Part shown: one piece after another, positions 16,772-25,454 of the stretch | Layout of the letters: the number at the start of each line of letters is the position of its first letter | Numbering within the stretch: the first letter of the stretch is position 1 | Origin: Bowmanella dokdonensis | GTDB taxonomy: Bacteria > Pseudomonadota > Gammaproteobacteria > Enterobacterales > Alteromonadaceae | Direction of reading: 5' to 3' | NCBI RefSeq assembly: GCF_017254865.1 | Contig: NZ_JAFKCV010000004.1 | Location: 124,001-188,000 of the forward strand | DNA: 64,000 nt | Made by a program: the position numbers and the translations under genes | Notes under the pieces: model-generated | What the model saw: only the letters and a program-made list of their open reading frames with translations | Told to the model about the DNA's origin: nothing | Databases searched by the model: none

Positions 16772-17620
16772 CTATTGCTCCTCTGCAGGGGGAACCATGA
16801 TCATCCAGCCCAGGTTGAACTTGTCGGTGACCATGCCGAAACAAGGCGACCAGAAGGTGGGTCCCAGGGGCATATCCACTTTGCCGCCTTCGGCCAGGGC
16901 GGTAAACAGGCGATCCGCGTCGGCCTGGTTGTTCAGGGTCAGATTCAAACGAAAGCCGCTCATCTGTTCGTCCGGACCACAACCATCGGAGACATAAATC
17001 AGGTTATCGCCAATCCTGAACTCTCCATGCATGATCTTATTCTCGTAGCCGGGCGGCAGCATTCCCTCCGGCATGGGATCGGGACTGTCGCTGAACCTCA
17101 GCATTTCCTTTACTTCTGCCCCCACGGTCTGCTGGTAAAAACTGAGCGCTTCTTCACTCTGGCCGTTAAAGAACAAATAAGGGGTGATGCTGGCGCCCTT
17201 GCCGGCCAGTTTGTTGCGCATGACTTCCTCGCGCTGGGCGACTTGCCCATCCGGATCGGCCTCGGCAAAATCGGCCATCTCATAATGGGGACGGATTTCA
17301 ATCTCCGAGTCCTCAGGCATGGGATTAGGGCAACGTTTGACCCATTCCAGCGCCTGCTCCATGGACTTGACGTTCCATATCCAGTAACCGGCAATCAGCT
17401 CCTTGGTCTCGGCAAAGGGGCCGTCAATGACCTCCCTGCTGCTGCCGGAAAAACGCACTCTCTTGCCTATTGAACTGGGTTTGAGACCGTCTCCTGATTC
17501 CATGATCCCCGCCTTGACCAGCTCCTCGTTGAAGCGGGTCATGGCGTCCATCAGTTCCTGGGAAGGCATTTGCCCGGCTTCTGAGCTGGGGGTGGCTTTG
17601 ACGATAACCATAACTTTCAT
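16772..17620 (-). CDS. YCII/DGPF - VOC (PhnB-like) fusion protein
   Basis: This 282-residue protein fuses two domains. Residues ~1-125 are a YCII/DGPF domain with DGPFAETKELIAGYW. Residues ~140-275 are a vicinal-oxygen-chelate (PhnB/3-demethylubiquinone methyltransferase-like) domain with ITPYLFFNGQSEEALSFY, FRIGDNLIYVSDG and FWSPCFGMVTDKFNLGWMI. VOC domains of this type bind metal or small ligands, and many lack a known activity. The fusion supports a common function for the separate YCII and VOC genes of other ECF42 loci. Confidence 0.88.
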   Translation of the reverse strand: MKVMVIVKATPSSEAGQMPSQELMDAMTRFNEELVKAGIMESGDGLKPSSIGKRVRFSGSSREVIDGPFAETKELIAGYWIWNVKSMEQALEWVKRCPNPMPEDSEIEIRPHYEMADFAEADPDGQVAQREEVMRNKLAGKGASITPYLFFNGQSEEALSFYQQTVGAEVKEMLRFSDSPDPMPEGMLPPGYENKIMHGEFRIGDNLIYVSDGCGPDEQMSGFRLNLTLNNQADADRLFTALAEGGKVDMPLGPTFWSPCFGMVTDKFNLGWMIMVPPAEEQ

Positions 17621-17680
17621 ATTGATTCTCCTGTCCTTTTTAATTTGGGTAACGTGCGGCCCGGTGAGGACCGGTCAGAT

Positions 17681-18085
17681 TCAGGCCTGGGCCGTATTCA
17701 GCCTGGCGCCACGCTCGGCAATCAGGCGGTTTATCTGTTCATCCGCCGGGCGGATCTCAAACGGGCCGACCTTCACCCCCGGATGAGCCGACATCAGGCT
17801 GATGGCATGGTTGATATCGCGCGCCTCCAGCAGCAGGATGCCGCCGAGGATCTCTTTGGTCTCGGCGTAGGGACCGTCGGTGACTTCCACCTGACCGTTT
17901 TTCGTTCTCAGGGTTACCGCTTTACGTGACCAGTCCAGGGCCTCGCCGCCCAGAAAATGGCCCTTACGGCGCAGCTCGTCATCGTAGTCGAAGCAGGCGT
18001 TCATCATCTTCTGGCCTTCTTCTTCGCTGAGGTTGGCAAACTTGTTTTCGTCCAGGTAACCCAGGCAGACAAATTTCATTTTCAT
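17681..18085 (-). CDS. YCII/DGPF-family protein
   Basis: This 134-residue protein carries [28 protein letters not shown], the DGPF-type signature (Tyr in place of Phe). Its C-terminus, [17 protein letters not shown], resembles the E-I-R-P motif of DGPF proteins. It is the first gene after the ECF42 sigma factor and lies directly behind a promoter-like TGTCGA-N17-CGAC element. That makes it the likely head of the sigma-dependent transcript. Confidence 0.9.
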   Translation of the reverse strand: MKMKFVCLGYLDENKFANLSEEEGQKMMNACFDYDDELRRKGHFLGGEALDWSRKAVTLRTKNGQVEVTDGPYAETKEILGGILLLEARDINHAISLMSAHPGVKVGPFEIRPADEQINRLIAERGARLNTAQA

Positions 18086-18122
18086 TCTCCTGTTTGTTCG
18101 ATTTGGTTGATTTCACAGACTA

Positions 18123-18149
18123 GTCGAACGGTGCATCGACAAATCGACA
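18123..18149 (-). promoter_or_regulatory. Candidate ECF42-type promoter
   Basis: On the minus strand TGTCGA (18149-18144) is followed after exactly 17 bases by CGAC (18126-18123), 38 bases before the DGPF gene start. TGTCGA near -35 and a CGA-type -10 are the reported features of ECF42 target promoters. A second TGTCGA sits at 18141-18136, 8 bases downstream. The match is by eye. Confidence 0.6.
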
Positions 18150-18202
18150 ACCCGGAGAAGAAATTTTTAACTTTCTGTTCGGCCGAAGGGCAAAGCGGGT
18201 CG

Positions 18203-19447
18203 CTAAGCGTCCAGTTCAGCCAGCCTGGCCTGCAAAAAGCGCCTCTCCGGTGCCTGTTTTGCCAGGCTTAGGGCCTGGGCATAAGCCTGCCTGGCCAGTT
18301 GCGGTTGTCCCGAACGCCTTAGCAATTCACCTCTGGCAGAATAAGCCAGGTGGTATTGGGCCAGTTCCTTATGCCTGAGCAACTGGTCGATAATTTCCAG
18401 TCCTGCCCCGGGTCCGTCGCGCATGGCCACGGCCACTGCCCGGTTCAGGGCAATAATGGGGGAGTCCTCTACCTGCAGCAGCAGGGAATAAAGGGCCACG
18501 ATCTGATGCCAGTCCGTCTCTTGGGGGCTGGCCGCATCCGCATGCACAGCGGAAATGGCGGCCTGCAGGGTATAGAAGCCGAAGCGACGGGTCGCCAGGG
18601 CCCGCCGGACCAGTTGCTTGCCTTCCTCGATCATTTGCCTGTCCCATACGCTGCGATCCTGATCCTCCAGCAGCACCAGATCGCCGTTTTCGTCCGTGCG
18701 GGCGGCCCGGCGACTCTCATGCAAGAGCATCAGCGCCAACAGACCCATGACTTCCGGGTCGGGCAACAACTCCAGCACCAGGCGGGTCAGACGAATTGCC
18801 TCATCTGACAAGTCCCGGCGAATGGCGGCATCGCCGGCTGAGGCTGAGTAACCTTCGTTGAAAATCAGGTAGATGACCGACAACACGGCGTCCAGCCGGG
18901 CCGGCAGTTCGGCAAGCTCCGGGATTTTAAAGGGAATACGGGCGTCGCGGATCTTGGCCTTGCCGCGCACAATGCGCTGGGCCAGTGTGGCGGGCTGGGT
19001 CAAAAAGGCGCTGGCGATCTCTTCGGTAGTCAGGCCGCACACCTCCCGCAGGGTCAGGGGCACCTGGATCCTGGCGTCGATAGCCGGGTGGCAGCAGGTA
19101 AAGATCAGTCGCAGCCGTTCGTCTTCTATTTCCTGTTCGGCCATGTACTCCTGGTGCTCGCCAAGTTCCTCGGCCAGGCGTTGCAAATCCGGCTGCAACT
19201 GGCCGAACTTCTGCTTGCGGCGAATACCGTCCAGGGCCTTGAACTTGCCAGCGGACACCAGCCAGGCCAGCGGGTTGTGAGGCAACCCCTGCTCAGGCCA
19301 CTGCTGCAGGGCCGCGGCAAAGGCTTCGTGCATGGCTTCCTCGGCCAGTTCAAAATCGCCGAGCAGCCGCACCAGGGTGGCAAATACCTTCCGTGAGTCG
19401 CGCTGGTAAAGGTCTTCAACTTTGGCGATGCAGGCTGACTTATCCAT
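18203..19447 (-). CDS. ECF42-group sigma factor with C-terminal DUF6596/TPR-like extension
   Basis: This 414-residue protein is much longer than an ordinary ECF sigma factor. Residues ~1-75 form sigma region 2 (RKVFATLVRLLGDFELAEEAMHEAF). Residues ~110-165 form region 4 (LTTEEIASAFLTQPATLAQRIVRGKAKIR). The remaining 240 residues are the ECF42-specific extension, with YLIFNEGYSAS, ARTDENGDLVLLEDQDRS, LNRAVAVAM and TPR-like helices (LLRRSGQPQLARQAYAQAL). In this group the extension takes the place of an anti-sigma factor in control. The YCII/DGPF, NTF2 and DUF899 genes lie immediately downstream in the same direction. Confidence 0.95.
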   Translation of the reverse strand: MDKSACIAKVEDLYQRDSRKVFATLVRLLGDFELAEEAMHEAFAAALQQWPEQGLPHNPLAWLVSAGKFKALDGIRRKQKFGQLQPDLQRLAEELGEHQEYMAEQEIEDERLRLIFTCCHPAIDARIQVPLTLREVCGLTTEEIASAFLTQPATLAQRIVRGKAKIRDARIPFKIPELAELPARLDAVLSVIYLIFNEGYSASAGDAAIRRDLSDEAIRLTRLVLELLPDPEVMGLLALMLLHESRRAARTDENGDLVLLEDQDRSVWDRQMIEEGKQLVRRALATRRFGFYTLQAAISAVHADAASPQETDWHQIVALYSLLLQVEDSPIIALNRAVAVAMRDGPGAGLEIIDQLLRHKELAQYHLAYSARGELLRRSGQPQLARQAYAQALSLAKQAPERRFLQARLAELDA

Positions 19448-19553
19448 GAGGCGGTTTCTGCTGTTTGATCCTGCCGGTTACTCTAGCCGTTGGACGGTAA
19501 GGCAGACAAGGGCAAAATAGCCGGGACGCAGACTCAATTTGCAGTATGGAAGA

Positions 19554-20003
19554 TCAGAGCAGATTCCAGCGGCACACCCCCTTGGGTTCCACTTCTGCCC
19601 CCAGGCGACGGTAAAATTTAATCGCCTGATGATTATCCTGCTGCACTTCCCACTTGATGCGCTGGATATCCCTGGTCCGGCAGATATTGCTCAGTTCCTG
19701 CATCAGGGCTTCACCTATTTTCCGGCCCCGGAATCGATCCCAGACAAACAGATCGTCCAGTGTCATCAATTCACTGCCCAGCCAGATGGAATAGTTCCAG
19801 GTAAAGGAAGCGTAGCCGGCAATTTCGCCGTCGATTTCTGCTAACAGGGCGCCGAATCTGGGATGGGGCCCAAAGCCGGCCCTCTGCAGTTGGGCTTTGC
19901 TGGTGACTACAAATTGTTCCTGCCCATGATGCCGGGCAATGGCCAGGATGAGTTCATAAAGGATATCGATATCTGCTTGGGTGGCTTGTCTTATTGAGAT
20001 CAC
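19554..20003 (-). CDS. GNAT-family N-acetyltransferase
   Basis: This 149-residue protein shows the GNAT fold: ISIRQATQADIDILYELI at the N-terminus, LDDLFVWDRFRGRKIGEALMQELS as the acetyl-CoA-binding R-G-x-G-x-G/A block, and WEVQQDNHQAIKFYRRLGAE as the last helix and strand. It is close in pattern to diamine/thialysine acetyltransferase-type members. The start codon is GTG, with GGAG 8 bases upstream. The substrate is unknown. It stands alone, divergent from the SLC12-type carrier. Confidence 0.88.
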   Translation of the reverse strand: MISIRQATQADIDILYELILAIARHHGQEQFVVTSKAQLQRAGFGPHPRFGALLAEIDGEIAGYASFTWNYSIWLGSELMTLDDLFVWDRFRGRKIGEALMQELSNICRTRDIQRIKWEVQQDNHQAIKFYRRLGAEVEPKGVCRWNLL

Positions 20004-20158
20004 TTGTTTCTCCGGCTGGGACCCGGTTATTTAACCCCAGATCTTCCCTGGATAGGAAAAGTTGACTGTAACAAATTGATCACCGGGTTTTCCGGTTCGG
20101 GAAGCCTGTCTGGCGCAGGCGGCTTCTGCTTGACTATGCTAGCCTCAATGGCAAGTGG

Positions 20159-22453
20159 ATGGGCAGCAGGACAGGGATATTGAACAGCACTACGTCAGCC
20201 GGCGACAGTCTCAGCACCAGGGCCCGGCCCCAGCGTCATTTGTTCGGCACCTTTGCCGGGGTATTTACTCCCAGTATCCTGACCATACTCGGCATTATCC
20301 TGTTTTTGCGCACCGGTTTTGTGGTGGGGCAGGTAGGGCTGGCCGATACCCTGCTTATTGTGGCGGCGGCGTTTGCCATCTGTCAGTTGACCGGCCTGTC
20401 ACTGGCCGTTATCTCTACCGACATGCGGGTCAAGGAAGGGGGCTTTTACTACGTGATCTCCCGCACTATTGGTCCGGCGTTTGGTGGCGCACTGGGACTG
20501 ACGCTGTTTTTGTCCATTTCCATCTCTGTGGCCTTTTATGTGATGGGGCTGGCGGAAGTAGTGGCCCATCTGGTTGCGCTACCTGACTGGCTGAGCCTGC
20601 GACTGCTCGCTTCGCTGGTGATCATCCTGTTATTCGGCTTCGCCTGGCTGGGCGCCGACTGGACGACAAAACTGCAGTTTCTGGTGATGGCCGTGGTGGC
20701 AGCGGGCTTGTTGTCGTTTTTTGTCGGTGGAATAGCCTCCTTCAGCCAGCAAACACTGGCAGGCAACTGGAACATGGCAGAGTCAGACAACCAGTTCTGG
20801 ATGGCTTTTGCGCTGTTTTTCCCGGCCATTACCGGCTTTACCCAGGGACTGAATATGTCCGGGGATCTCAAAGACCCCAACCACGCAATCCCCAGGGGCA
20901 CTTTTGCTGCAATTGGAACATCGGCCCTTATCTACCTGTTGGTGGCGCTGATACTGGCCGGCAGCGCCTCGTCTGATCAGCTGAGGCAGGATTACTACAT
21001 CATGGCGGAGGTGGCGCTTTGGCCCTATCTTGTTGCAGCAGCGGTTATCGCTGCTACTTTGTCTTCTGCCATGGCTTCCATGCTGGGCGCGCCACGTGTC
21101 TTGCAGGCGATGAGCGACGACAGGCTGATCCCTTTTCTGGCTCCTTTTGCTGAAGGACAGGGTCAGGACAATAATCCCCGCCGTGCGGTCATTGCCTCGG
21201 CGGTCATCGCGCTGCTTTGCGTGCTCATCGGCGAGCTTAATCTGCTGGCGCCCATCATCAGTATGTTTTTTCTCGCCTCTTACGCCCTGCTCAACTATGC
21301 CACCTTCTTTGCTTTGCACTCGGACAGCCCCTTTTTCCGGCCACGTTTTAAATGGTCACATAAAAGCATCAGCCTGGCTGGGGGAATAGGCTGTGTGGCC
21401 GCCATGCTGGCGATTGACTGGGTGGCGTCCCTGATTGCCGTAGCCGTGCTGTTTGGCCTGCATCAGTATCTGGCGCGCAGCCATCAGCAGCGCAGCTTTA
21501 CCGATCATCAGCGCGGCGCCCTGTTCAAGCGAATTCGCGAGCTCCTGTTTGAGATGAACCAGATGCAGCCCTATCCGGGCGACTGGCGGCCCCATATCCT
21601 GGTGTTTGCCAAGGATCCTCAACACCATGGGCAGCTACTGGCATTCTCTGCGGTATTGGAGGGACAAAGCGGCCTGACTACCCTCACCCGGATTCTCAAT
21701 CCCGACAACAAGCAGGAGCCGGACCGGCAGGAAGTGTTGGCGCAATTCGATAATGCCATTGAGGAGGCCGGGGTGCGGGCTTTTACGCTGGTGACCCAGG
21801 CTACAAACTTTCGCAGCGGACTGCGCCATATACTCCATGCCTACGGTATCGGCCCGATCCGGGCCAATACGGTGGTGATTCACTGGACGTCTGTCTCAGC
21901 CGATCCTCATTATGACAATCGGCCCCCTGATTATGCCGCCAATTGTCACGAGGTAATAAAGGCCAATATGAACCTGGTGGCCCTGGCTTCTGAACAGTCT
22001 CACTTGTTTGCACCAGATGCCCCCTCCAAAGCCAGGCAGATTGATATCTGGTGGCGGGGCGGCCCGACCGCCAGATTGATGTTGATGTTCGCCTTCCTTT
22101 GCACCCGCTCCAGGGGCTGGCAGCATGCCGAGCTTCGTATTCTGACCGAGGCGGAAAAACATACGCCGGATCAGGTGCTGAAGATCTTCAGCACCTATCT
22201 CGACAAAGTGCGCATCGAGGCGAAGGTGGAAGCTCTGGATCGGGTCGATCTGCAGACGGTGGAAGACTGTTCGGCCCAGTCCGATCTGGTATTTTTTCCT
22301 GTCAGGGCCAGCGAAGACAATGTGACCGATGAGTTCAGCCTGGGCCTGGAATCACTGGTCAGCAAAGTGACAAACCTGGTGCTGGTGCAGGCCTGTGAGT
22401 CAATGCAACTGGACCCTGATCCCGACAGTGGCAATGGCACCCGGGAGCAGTAG
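20159..22453 (+). CDS. SLC12/APC-type transporter with large C-terminal domain
   Basis: This 764-residue protein has a 12-helix APC-fold core (about residues 22-445). It begins TFAGVFTPSILTILGIILFLRTGFVVG and contains the TDMRVKEGGFYYVISR loop, which resembles bacterial relatives of cation-chloride cotransporters (SLC12). The last ~300 residues are a soluble domain (WRPHILVFAKDPQHHGQLLAFSAVLEG and so on) like the cytoplasmic C-terminal domain of that family. Transport of cation with chloride, or of amino acids, is possible. The ATG at 20159 has a weak Shine-Dalgarno, and a TTG at 20180 behind AGGACAGGG is an alternative. Confidence 0.82.
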   Translation: MGSRTGILNSTTSAGDSLSTRARPQRHLFGTFAGVFTPSILTILGIILFLRTGFVVGQVGLADTLLIVAAAFAICQLTGLSLAVISTDMRVKEGGFYYVISRTIGPAFGGALGLTLFLSISISVAFYVMGLAEVVAHLVALPDWLSLRLLASLVIILLFGFAWLGADWTTKLQFLVMAVVAAGLLSFFVGGIASFSQQTLAGNWNMAESDNQFWMAFALFFPAITGFTQGLNMSGDLKDPNHAIPRGTFAAIGTSALIYLLVALILAGSASSDQLRQDYYIMAEVALWPYLVAAAVIAATLSSAMASMLGAPRVLQAMSDDRLIPFLAPFAEGQGQDNNPRRAVIASAVIALLCVLIGELNLLAPIISMFFLASYALLNYATFFALHSDSPFFRPRFKWSHKSISLAGGIGCVAAMLAIDWVASLIAVAVLFGLHQYLARSHQQRSFTDHQRGALFKRIRELLFEMNQMQPYPGDWRPHILVFAKDPQHHGQLLAFSAVLEGQSGLTTLTRILNPDNKQEPDRQEVLAQFDNAIEEAGVRAFTLVTQATNFRSGLRHILHAYGIGPIRANTVVIHWTSVSADPHYDNRPPDYAANCHEVIKANMNLVALASEQSHLFAPDAPSKARQIDIWWRGGPTARLMLMFAFLCTRSRGWQHAELRILTEAEKHTPDQVLKIFSTYLDKVRIEAKVEALDRVDLQTVEDCSAQSDLVFFPVRASEDNVTDEFSLGLESLVSKVTNLVLVQACESMQLDPDPDSGNGTREQ

Positions 22454-22669
22454 GCCGAAATGCGGTTGACCTCCTCCCCAGATTTAACACCATGAGTTTG
22501 ATGAGATTTCCAATAAATTGACCAGCCCCAGATCACGCCGGGTAACGACCTCGACTATCTCCTGCCGTGGAGTTTCACGAAAGGCTGGACGGTGGTCGCC
22601 GGGTGGTTACATATCAAAGGTCTATACTGGTGAACAAAAATCACTGTTGTAATTCAAGGATGTGCAGCA

Positions 22670-23935
22670 ATGGGTTCCTCAAAATCATCAGAACAAATTG
22701 GTCCTGTCAAGGTATGGACATTAGCAGCAGGAGGTATGGTCGGTGGGGGCATCTATATCGCCTTGGGTGTGGTGGTATCCCTGTCTGGAAAATGGGCATC
22801 GCTATCTTTTCTGATTGCAGGAATTGCCGCCGCCATCACTGCCTATAGCTACGCCAAGTTATCCAACAAATATCAAAGCTCGGGTGGGGCATTTAAGTTC
22901 CTGGAGGAAATGCAGCATGAGTCTCTGGCAGGTTCCCTGTCATGGCTGCTGATTATTGGATATACCCTGACCATCGCCCTATACATATTTGCATTCGGAC
23001 ACTATGTGGCGTTTGCTTTTGATGGTGGTGACATGCTGACCCGGATACTGGCCATTGGCGTGGGTATCGGCCTCACCGGTCTCAACCTGCTCGGCTTAGG
23101 CAAGATGACCGCGGTCGAAGTCGTCATCGTTAGTGCTAATCTGACCATCTTGCTTATTCTGGGAGTATTTGGTCTTACCCGGTGGGATAGCTTGGAATTA
23201 TCCACAGGACTGGAACCTAAGACACCGGCTTATGCCCTTATCGGTGCCGCTGTGATTTTTGTTTCCTATGAGGGCTTTCAGTTACTCACTTACGAGTACG
23301 AAAAAATAAAAAATGCCAGTAAAAGCTTTGTCCCTATACTGGTATCTGCAGCTATTTTCGTTGTTACGACCTATATCGTTGTGGCTTTGGGGGCAACCAT
23401 GTTGGCCGGTGCCTTGAAAGCAGTCGAACAGAAACAGGTCGCACTGACTATCGCCGCCCAAAATGCCTGGGGGATCACCGGACTGGTGATATTAACTATA
23501 GCCGCAGGGTTTGCTACTGCGGCGGCTATCAACTCCACGTTGTTCTCCACCGGTGAATTGACCTTCAAGATTGCCAGGGACAAGGAGTTACCCGGTTGGT
23601 TTGAACATCGAAACGCCAAAGATGTTCCGTCACGTGGCATCGTCTTAATCGGTCTTCTTGCCACTCTGTTGGCCGTGACAGGCGGCCTGAGTTCAATCGT
23701 CGAAGCAGCAAGCCTGATATTTCTGATTACCTTTGGCGTAGTGAACTGGCTCGCATTAAAAAATACCCACACGATAAAATGGCTTCAGTGGGTGGCATTG
23801 GTCATTATCGGTATTATCGGCATCGTATTAGTGGTGCGCCTGGCCTTAGTTAACCCTATACCTCTGCTGGTTTTGCTGATTATGTCCATCCTGGTTTTAT
23901 TAGCCAGACCCTTCTTGCTTGATAGGTACCGTTAA
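22670..23935 (+). CDS. APC-superfamily amino-acid permease-like protein
   Basis: This 421-residue membrane protein has about 12 segments. VWTLAAGGMVGGGIYIALGVVV near residue 11 is the APC helix-1 G-x-G-G-G-I-Y motif, and ISYEGFQLL-like VSYEGFQLLTYEYEKIKN lies near residue 203. AAGG/AAGGA lies 9 bases before the ATG. By eye this gene and the next are more AT-rich than their neighbours, which may mark acquired DNA. The substrate is not evident. Confidence 0.85.
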   Translation: MGSSKSSEQIGPVKVWTLAAGGMVGGGIYIALGVVVSLSGKWASLSFLIAGIAAAITAYSYAKLSNKYQSSGGAFKFLEEMQHESLAGSLSWLLIIGYTLTIALYIFAFGHYVAFAFDGGDMLTRILAIGVGIGLTGLNLLGLGKMTAVEVVIVSANLTILLILGVFGLTRWDSLELSTGLEPKTPAYALIGAAVIFVSYEGFQLLTYEYEKIKNASKSFVPILVSAAIFVVTTYIVVALGATMLAGALKAVEQKQVALTIAAQNAWGITGLVILTIAAGFATAAAINSTLFSTGELTFKIARDKELPGWFEHRNAKDVPSRGIVLIGLLATLLAVTGGLSSIVEAASLIFLITFGVVNWLALKNTHTIKWLQWVALVIIGIIGIVLVVRLALVNPIPLLVLLIMSILVLLARPFLLDRYR

Positions 23936-24647
23936 ATTGAGAGTCTTAACACTGTTATTATTCCTTTTTGCCTTGCCTGCATGGTGTCAGGCTGACAGCC
24001 AATTGCATTGGGTCAATGTGACTGAGAATCCAAACCCCCTTAAGGTGACTTACTGCAAGAAACAACAATGTGACCATGTGCAGATGCAGCCACAGACGGT
24101 GCATAAACCTGTTTTACTGGATGCGGGTCGGTACAAATTCACTGTGGAAAGCCAGGGGCAAGAACTGGATTCTTTCGAATATATCGTCGGCAGAGACAAA
24201 TATTACGCATTGTTGTTTTTTGGCTTGGCCGCGCAATCGGTGAAAAAGTCATTTCTGTCCCAAGTGATGGATGCGTTGGGGGGTAATGAAATGATCAGTA
24301 AAGCGCGATTCCAGATGAGACATAGGATGATTGACCTGGAGCCTCACAGCCCGGACCAACCCGCTTCCATACGATTCGCGAACCTGGCTGCAGGGAGCTC
24401 TGCTATTCAGATGGATATTGATAACGGTATGAAGTATAAAAAATTTTCAGCGCTGCCCTATATGAAAATAAGTGATAGCAAAAAAATGCAACCCTTCACC
24501 GGCAGCTACAAAATCCGTTTTGATAATGCGGTCACCGAGTGCGCGGCTGGCAAGATACAGGTGAAGGGTGGAGAAAACATTCTATTTATCGCCAGTTCAA
24601 TTTCTATAAATACCTGTGGTGTTCTAACTGTCCGAAACTCCAGGTGA
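23919..24647 (+). CDS. Secreted protein with DUF4397-like pattern
   Basis: This 242-residue protein begins with a signal peptide (LLLFLFALPAWCQA). The mature part has two beta-rich halves. One runs LHWVNVTENPNPLKVTYC..LLDAGRYKFTVES, and the other ASIRFANLAAGSSAIQMDIDNG..FTGSYKIRFD. The pattern is reminiscent of DUF4397 cell-surface domains, but I cannot confirm this. The start is a TTG at 23919 overlapping the permease by 17 bases. Another TTG at 23937 directly follows the permease stop and is equally likely. Coupled translation with the permease is implied. Confidence 0.65.
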   Translation: MIGTVKLRVLTLLLFLFALPAWCQADSQLHWVNVTENPNPLKVTYCKKQQCDHVQMQPQTVHKPVLLDAGRYKFTVESQGQELDSFEYIVGRDKYYALLFFGLAAQSVKKSFLSQVMDALGGNEMISKARFQMRHRMIDLEPHSPDQPASIRFANLAAGSSAIQMDIDNGMKYKKFSALPYMKISDSKKMQPFTGSYKIRFDNAVTECAAGKIQVKGGENILFIASSISINTCGVLTVRNSR

Positions 24648-25017
24648 GCCCATTCCAGGCTTCTGGATGAGATGCTGCTCGTTCAAAATCTTCCATTTGC
24701 CCTGGGTTCGCCAGGTCCTTCGGGCCTGTCAACTTCACAGTTTCGCTATTGACTGTAGTAAGAATGGACACTGAATCAGCAAATTCCTATCAGCCTCAAG
24801 CTGTTGGAGGGAAGCTATGGTTACCATAACTGATGATTATGATCACCATAGGTTCCAATTTTCTAACAATGTTCCAGATAATGCCCGCCCGTTGCGCTCA
24901 CCGCCAGAGACAGGTAACGGACCGGCGACTGCAAAAAAACAACCCGCCCCATGATGCGGACCTTGCCGTTGGATAATATACTGGCCCGCCTTTCCAATTG
25001 ATCTGTAAGGAATCTGC
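24648..25017. other. Intergenic region with nested ACCATA half-sites
   Basis: These 370 bases hold a perfect TATGGT-T-ACCATA palindrome at 24816-24828 and a further ACCATAG at 24845-24851, which pairs with CTATGGT at 24815-24821. A short ORF (24817-24954) begins inside the palindrome and is listed separately. Nothing else is recognised. Confidence 0.5.
24817..24954 (+). CDS. Possible 45-residue small protein
   Basis: An ATG preceded by GGAGGG at a 5-base spacing opens a 45-codon frame (MVTITDDYDHHRFQFSNN..., Pro/Arg-rich tail ending KKQPAP). The ribosome-binding site is among the best in this stretch, but the sequence has no recognised family and no hydrophobic core. The start lies in the palindrome of the same region, so it could also be a leader peptide or chance. 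Confidence 0.3.
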   Translation: MVTITDDYDHHRFQFSNNVPDNARPLRSPPETGNGPATAKKQPAP

Positions 25018-25335
25018 ATGTCACTGATTGCCCAAACCCCCAGAGCCCCCTATTACGCCGTCATCTTCACCTCCCTTCGTACTGAAGGAGACAAGGGGTA
25101 CGGTGAGATGGCAGACAAGATGGTCGAGCTGGCCGCGCAGCAACCCGGTTTTCTGGGCATAGAGTCTGCCAGGGAGGAGGTGGGCATTACTGTTTCCTAC
25201 TGGGCGGATCTGGATTCTATCAGGAACTGGAAAGCCAATCTTGAGCACCAGGAAGCGCAAAAGCTGGGTCGGGAAAAATGGTATGCATCCTTTAAGACCC
25301 GCATCTGCAAGGTGGAGCGGGACTACGGGATCTGA
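25018..25335 (+). CDS. Antibiotic biosynthesis monooxygenase (ABM)-like protein
   Basis: This 105-residue protein fits the dimeric ferredoxin-like ABM fold: YYAVIFTSLRTEGDKGYGEMADKMVELAAQQPGFLGIESARE, then VGITVSYWADLDSIRNWKANLEHQEAQKLGREKWY. Members include heme-degrading and quinol-type monooxygenases and many stand-alone proteins of unknown activity. AAGGAATC precedes the ATG. No operon partner is obvious. Confidence 0.85.
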   Translation: MSLIAQTPRAPYYAVIFTSLRTEGDKGYGEMADKMVELAAQQPGFLGIESAREEVGITVSYWADLDSIRNWKANLEHQEAQKLGREKWYASFKTRICKVERDYGI

Positions 25336-25454
25336 CCGCCACGTCAGACGTTTGCTGAAAAGTAACGGGCCTGCCCTGGCCTGGCTTCGTCTCTGCACAT
25401 CCAAACTGCTACCCCGATGCATCTAAGTGTTAAATCACAAGATGGGAATAGCAG

